From the NCBI GenBank assembly GCA_963744345.1, contig CAVUTD010000016.1:1-64000 (forward strand): 64,000 nucleotides of DNA, given 5' to 3'. This DNA is from DASTFP01 sp963744345 (GTDB lineage: Bacteria; Verrucomicrobiota; Verrucomicrobiia; Chthoniobacterales; Terrimicrobiaceae). The notes under the pieces were generated by a model that worked only from the letters and a program-made list of their open reading frames with translations, did no database searches and was not told the DNA's origin. This document shows, in pieces, positions 60,499 to 64,000 of the stretch (the stretch's first letter is position 1; every line of letters starts with the position of its first letter). Made by a program: the position numbers and the translations under genes.

Positions 60499-62181
60499 AT
60501 GGACGATATCGGTTTCAGCCGCTTCTGCCAGGTTTGCGAGACGGTGCGCAATTCAACGGGCAAGCTCGACAAGATTCGCGTCCTTGCCGACTACCTTCGT
60601 GCGCTGGATGAAAAGGAACTCTCCCTTGCGGCTGTCTGGCTGACCGGCAGGCCTTTTGCTCAGCGCGATCCCCATCCGCTCAATCTCGGGGGCGCCGTCA
60701 TATACCGTGCCCTGCTCGTCGCCAGCGGGCTCTCGGACACAGAGCTGCGCGAGATCAGCCGCAGGCACAACGACAGCGGGAAAACGACTGAAGAGGCCAT
60801 GCGCGCAAAGCTGGGAACTTGCGGGTTAGCGATTATAGACCTGGGCAAGATCATCGATAAACTGCGCGCCGCAAGAGGGCCGGTCCTCAAAACGGAGATC
60901 CTGGCCCAGGCTTTGGCGGAAATGCCTGCTGTAGCCGCCGGTTATCTCGTGCGAATTCTAACCGGGGATCTCCGGATTGGTTTGAAGGAGGGTCTGCTTG
61001 AGGATGCCGTTGCCAAAGCCTTCAACCAGGAGCCGGCGGCTTTGCGAGACGCTCACATGCTTCTCGGTGACATTGGCCGGACCGCCCTGCTTGCCAGAGA
61101 GAACCGCCTCTCCGAGGCGGAGCTAACCTTGTTTCAGCCGGTGAAGTTCATGCTCGCAAGTCCGGAACCTGATAGCGCTGCAGTGTGGCAACGCCTTGGC
61201 AAAACTGGAGTTGTTTGGCTCGAGGATAAACTCGATGGAATTCGCGCTCAAATTCATTGCGCGAAAGGCCGCTCGGAAATCTACTCCCGGGATCTAAAAA
61301 TTATTACCGATACCTTTCCGGAAATCGCCCTTGCGGCGCGTCAACTTGAGCGGGGCGCGATACTCGATGGGGAAATCCTCGCTTGGGAAGGAAGTCGCGC
61401 GCTACCCTTCTTTGAGCTGCAAAAACGGCTTGGCCGTCGTGAGCCAGACCTTTTTCTTGGCGGACAAATCCCAGTGGTCTTTGTGATTTTCGACCTCCTG
61501 CTCCTCGACGAGGCATCGCTACTAAAGATACCTCTCGCTGAGCGCCGGCGCCTCCTTGATGGTCTGGCGTTGCAGAGCCCTCTGCTGAAGGCAGCCCTTT
61601 GGCGTGCGTGCAGTGCTGAGGAAATTGAGCGGGCGTTTCAGGCAGCCCGCGGGAGAGCCAATGAGGGTCTGATGGCCAAGGATCCTTCCAGCCTGTACAC
61701 ACCTGGCCGTCGCGGCCTCTCGTGGATCAAGCTGAAAAAAGACTTTGCCACATTGGATGTTGCTGTGGTCGCCGTCGAATACGGGAATGGTCGACGCAGT
61801 ACCTTGCTGAGCGACTACACGTTTGCCGTGCGCGAAGAGGCCAGCGGCGCGCTCCTGCCAATCGGAAAGGCTTACTCGGGCCTAACAGATGCGGAGATTG
61901 AAGAGTTAACCTCCCAATTCCTCGGCCTGGCCGTCTCACGGATGGGCAATCGGATTGAGGTTGAGCCGGAGATCATCGTTGAGGTGGCCTTCGATTCAAT
62001 CCAGGAAAGCTCTCGTCACCGAAGCGGACTTGCCTTGCGCTTTCCGCGTATCAAACGCATTCGGCGGGACAAGACTGTCCAAGATATTGACACCCTCGCC
62101 ACAGCGCGCGGACTGGCGCGCCTCAAAAATCTTCCACCGGAGCAAGGTAGTGAGATGGCGGCGAAAAGTCGCGACAGTTAG
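60499..62181 (+). CDS. ATP-dependent DNA ligase
   Basis: ATP-dependent ligase of 560 residues. The N-terminal DNA-binding domain (residues 1-200: KLDKIRVLADYLRALDEKEL, GYLVRILTGDLRIGLKEGLL) encircles DNA as in archaeal/eukaryotic ligase I. The adenylation domain has the KxDG motif in WLEDKLDGIRAQIHC (Lys takes the AMP), then SRDLKIITDTFPE, ILDGEILAWE and FVIFDLLLLDE. EGLMAKDPSSLY (motif IV) and WIKLKKDF (motif V) follow. The OB-fold ends with VVEVAFDSIQESSRHRSGLALRFPRI. Bacteria use NAD-dependent LigA for replication, so this enzyme likely serves repair with the neighbouring exonuclease. Confidence 0.93.
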   Translation: MDDIGFSRFCQVCETVRNSTGKLDKIRVLADYLRALDEKELSLAAVWLTGRPFAQRDPHPLNLGGAVIYRALLVASGLSDTELREISRRHNDSGKTTEEAMRAKLGTCGLAIIDLGKIIDKLRAARGPVLKTEILAQALAEMPAVAAGYLVRILTGDLRIGLKEGLLEDAVAKAFNQEPAALRDAHMLLGDIGRTALLARENRLSEAELTLFQPVKFMLASPEPDSAAVWQRLGKTGVVWLEDKLDGIRAQIHCAKGRSEIYSRDLKIITDTFPEIALAARQLERGAILDGEILAWEGSRALPFFELQKRLGRREPDLFLGGQIPVVFVIFDLLLLDEASLLKIPLAERRRLLDGLALQSPLLKAALWRACSAEEIERAFQAARGRANEGLMAKDPSSLYTPGRRGLSWIKLKKDFATLDVAVVAVEYGNGRRSTLLSDYTFAVREEASGALLPIGKAYSGLTDAEIEELTSQFLGLAVSRMGNRIEVEPEIIVEVAFDSIQESSRHRSGLALRFPRIKRIRRDKTVQDIDTLATARGLARLKNLPPEQGSEMAAKSRDS

Positions 62182-62356
62182 AGTTCATCTCCGCGCTTCC
62201 AGGGTGATCATGATGTGAAACAAAGACGCGCGTGGCGCGTTACATCCTTGGTCCCATTGCGCGAGTAGCAAAATAACGCGTTACGTTACAAGAGCAAAGA
62301 AAGGCGCAGATCCATGGTGAAACCGTTGGCAAATCGGAGCACTTTAGGAAGTAGGC

Positions 62357-63121
62357 TTGCTCTGCGCGCAGCCCTCGGCACTCGCTTTATTAGCGGTGGC
62401 TGCTTGCTCGACCGTGCCGGAAACGGGGCGCAGGCAACTCTTGATCCTGCCGTCCTCGGCGGAAGCGGAGCAGGGCGCGCTCGCATTCAGTCAACTGAAG
62501 AGCCGCAGCCGGGTCTCGGGTGATGCGGCAGCGAACGCGAAAGTTCGACGGGTGGGCCGGAAAGTTGCAGCCGCCGTCAAACGGTCTGACATCCAGTGGG
62601 AGTTTGCCGTTTTCATCGATTCTCCGAACGCGTTTGCGATACCGGGAGGCAAGGTGATCATCAATACCGGCTTGCTCGCACTTGTGGGAAGTGATGCCGA
62701 ACTCGCGGCCATTGTCGGACATGAAATTGGTCATGTCGTGGCGCGGCACAAAAGCGAGCAGCAATCGCAATCTACTATCGCCGCATTCGTCGGATCAGTG
62801 CTCGACGTGGCCCTCGGGTCTGCCGGCGCTCCAGCAGTAAGCCGCCAATTGCTAACCGGCGCCTACAGAGCTGGCGCAGGGGTGGGCGTTCTGCTGCCTT
62901 ATGCCCGAACCCACGAAAATGAAGCCGACCGGCTCGGTCTGATCTACATGGTTCGGGCCGGTTACAACCCCAACGCCGCACTTTCCATTTGGCGTAAAGT
63001 GGTTGCTTGTTCAAAAAGGCGGGGAGGAGACATGACTCCGCCCATCCTGAGAACACACCCTGTCGACGGGCAACGCATCGCGAATATTGAGAAGGATCTT
63101 CCCGTAACCAGGCCAAATTAG
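62357..63121 (+). CDS. M48-family metallopeptidase lipoprotein
   Basis: Membrane-anchored zinc peptidase of 254 residues, related to LoiP/BepA-type periplasmic proteases. The TTG at 62357 gives a short signal with lipobox VAAC; AGGAAG lies upstream. The frame that starts with ATG at 62314 lies in a different phase and might be the natural start if one base has been lost. Zinc motif: AAIVGHEIGHVVARH (HExxH), third ligand in HENEADRLGLIYM. FAIPGGKVIINTGLL precedes it, as usual for the family. The end lists THPVDGQRIANIEK. Confidence 0.85.
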   Translation: MLCAQPSALALLAVAACSTVPETGRRQLLILPSSAEAEQGALAFSQLKSRSRVSGDAAANAKVRRVGRKVAAAVKRSDIQWEFAVFIDSPNAFAIPGGKVIINTGLLALVGSDAELAAIVGHEIGHVVARHKSEQQSQSTIAAFVGSVLDVALGSAGAPAVSRQLLTGAYRAGAGVGVLLPYARTHENEADRLGLIYMVRAGYNPNAALSIWRKVVACSKRRGGDMTPPILRTHPVDGQRIANIEKDLPVTRPN

Positions 63122-63253
63122 CGGACGATGAGAGAAAGTTTGCGCGCGAATGTGAGGAATGCAAAGCAAGCACGCATCGTTACCGCCCGACGAATGGCAG
63201 AGGGCATGTTCTGACGATGGGCTTGGCGGGGCGAGAAGACCGGCAGGCGATGG

Positions 63254-63784
63254 CTAGAGATAGTCGCTCATCTCATAGAGAGCCGGATCACGCTCTGGTC
63301 GCCCGCGCCGCAATTTGAGCGGATTCGCTTTTTCATCGCCTGCCGGACCTTCGCCGAACTCTTCGCCAAGGTTTTCCAAGGAATCGCCGAACTCTTCCTC
63401 AAGTTTTTCCGGATCCTCGCCGCGCTCAAGTCGTTGGATCATCTGCTCCATTGCCTCGGGCATCTTCTGTCCGGTCGCCTCAGTCATCTTGCGCATCAGC
63501 CGGCCGAGCTGACGCGGATCGGGATTGTCTTCACTCATCGAAGACATTTCGCTCTCCATTTCCGCCATCACCCGCTCCATGCGAGGATCCGGGCCGCCCG
63601 CCTCCGAATCCGCGTCCGATTTTTCCTTGGCACGGCCAGTCACAGCGAAAGCTGAAATCAGGCGTTCCATGCGCGCAAGCGGATTGTCGGGACAGCGCGG
63701 CGTCAGTTGCCCTTGGGCGAGGCTTCGGGCGAAGAAGCTGTAAATGCGATGGGTGTCTGGCGAATAGAACTCGTAAATGGGCAT
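63254..63784 (-). CDS. FmdB-like protein without complete zinc ribbon
   Basis: A 176-residue protein whose N-terminus MPIYEFYSPDTHRIYSFFAR resembles FmdB (MPIYEY-C-x2-C), but the zinc-binding Cys pairs are absent: only one Cys (PRCPDNP) is left. The middle has MERLISAFAVTGRAKEK, then a long acidic helical part (MERVMAEMESEMSSMSEDNP, PEKLEEEFGDSLENLGEEFG). I recognise this form from other Verrucomicrobiota-type genomes as an uncharacterised FmdB-like or cytochrome-c-domain-like protein. It is co-directional with the GH130 gene, starting 70 bases after it ends. Confidence 0.7.
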   Translation of the reverse strand: MPIYEFYSPDTHRIYSFFARSLAQGQLTPRCPDNPLARMERLISAFAVTGRAKEKSDADSEAGGPDPRMERVMAEMESEMSSMSEDNPDPRQLGRLMRKMTEATGQKMPEAMEQMIQRLERGEDPEKLEEEFGDSLENLGEEFGEGPAGDEKANPLKLRRGRPERDPALYEMSDYL

Positions 63785-63854
63785 TGCTCCGAAAATATAT
63801 GAGCCCCATCCTGCGATGCACGTGGGAACTGCTTCTGCAAACCGATCGAGCGCT

Positions 63855-64000
63855 TCAGCGCACTGGTCGCATTGCCCCGATCAATTCATCCAGTTCGACA
63901 ACGGCAAAGGAAGTCGCTGAATCGGACACCGCATAGGGAAGAATCAGCCGCTCGCGATGAATCAATCCGCCGCAGGTATAAACAACATTAGGCACATATC
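63855..64000 (-). CDS. GH130-like glycosidase/phosphorylase, partial (3' end)
   Basis: The minus-strand frame entering at 64000 reads YVPNVVYTCGGLIHRERLIL, PYAVSDSATSFAVVELDELI, and ends at TGA (63855-63857). This is the C-terminal end of GH130-type beta-mannoside phosphorylases (a GA-LI-x-x-x-x-L-x-PYG-x-D motif and the final V-x-LDELL). The 5' part lies outside the window. Family members phosphorolyse beta-1,4- or beta-1,2-linked mannosides. Confidence 0.7.
   Translation of the reverse strand, partial: YVPNVVYTCGGLIHRERLILPYAVSDSATSFAVVELDELIGAMRPVR

Overview
The window looks like chromosomal DNA of a soil-type Verrucomicrobiota bacterium (Chthoniobacterales or 'Ca. Udaeobacter'-like). This is an inference from gene content: a DUF5069 protein, a PF07399 putative Na+/H+ antiporter, the futalosine menaquinone enzyme MqnC, a Cys-poor FmdB-like protein, many small lipoproteins, and an ATP-dependent DNA ligase next to a metallo-beta-lactamase exonuclease. 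No rRNA or single-copy marker was available to settle the taxonomy.

The window has two halves of very different character. Positions 1 to about 33.8 kb are accessory and decaying. From left to right they hold: a DUF5069 gene; an isoprenylcysteine methyltransferase-like pseudogene; a sugar ABC transporter (one permease frameshifted, one permease and the binding protein intact) with an IS5-family element inserted exactly in the stop codon of the binding protein; a polyprenyl-phosphate sugar transferase; and tRNA-Leu(UAA). Directly after the tRNA comes a broken tyrosine integrase, followed by a coupled replication-type module (unknown protein, coiled-coil protein, DUF3854/DUF3631 primase-helicase). 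Beyond these lie gene fragments, a GT4 glycosyltransferase, a FecR protein with a long Gly-Asn-Gln/Ser repeat, a FUSC transporter, three glycan-hydrolase-like genes (GH75-like, GH25/DUF1906-like, GH16-like), a GC-rich FAD monooxygenase, a phage terminase pair and an IS1595-type element. A 24-base copy of the 3' end of the tRNA-Leu gene lies at 33706-33729 in the same orientation. The 24 kb between the two copies is therefore best read as an integrated, degenerate genomic island or phage-satellite relic.

Positions 33.8 to 64 kb are compact and intact. They hold an antiporter, an AI-2E-type permease, zinc-ribbon proteins, a trypsin-like lipoprotein, an aldo/keto reductase, mannose-1-phosphate guanylyltransferase, ValS, an amidase, a YiiX-like hydrolase, MurI, MqnC, a YhaM-like HD exoribonuclease, a PhoR/PhoB-like two-component system, a macrodomain protein, GlgC, GlmS, Lgt, an exonuclease, a DNA ligase, an M48 protease, an FmdB-like protein, and the 3' end of a GH130 gene at the edge. 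These serve envelope precursor supply (GlmS, MurI, ManC, Lgt, amidase), glycogen (GlgC), menaquinone (MqnC) and nucleic-acid maintenance.

Because nearly every gene in the right half reads through cleanly, the many frameshifts on the left are more likely real decay than sequencing error. The most unusual signal is a small inversion (about 13929-14084) inside the primase-helicase gene. Reading that segment on the other strand restores the missing conserved C-terminus of the family, immediately next to stray terminase and IlvD-like fragments.
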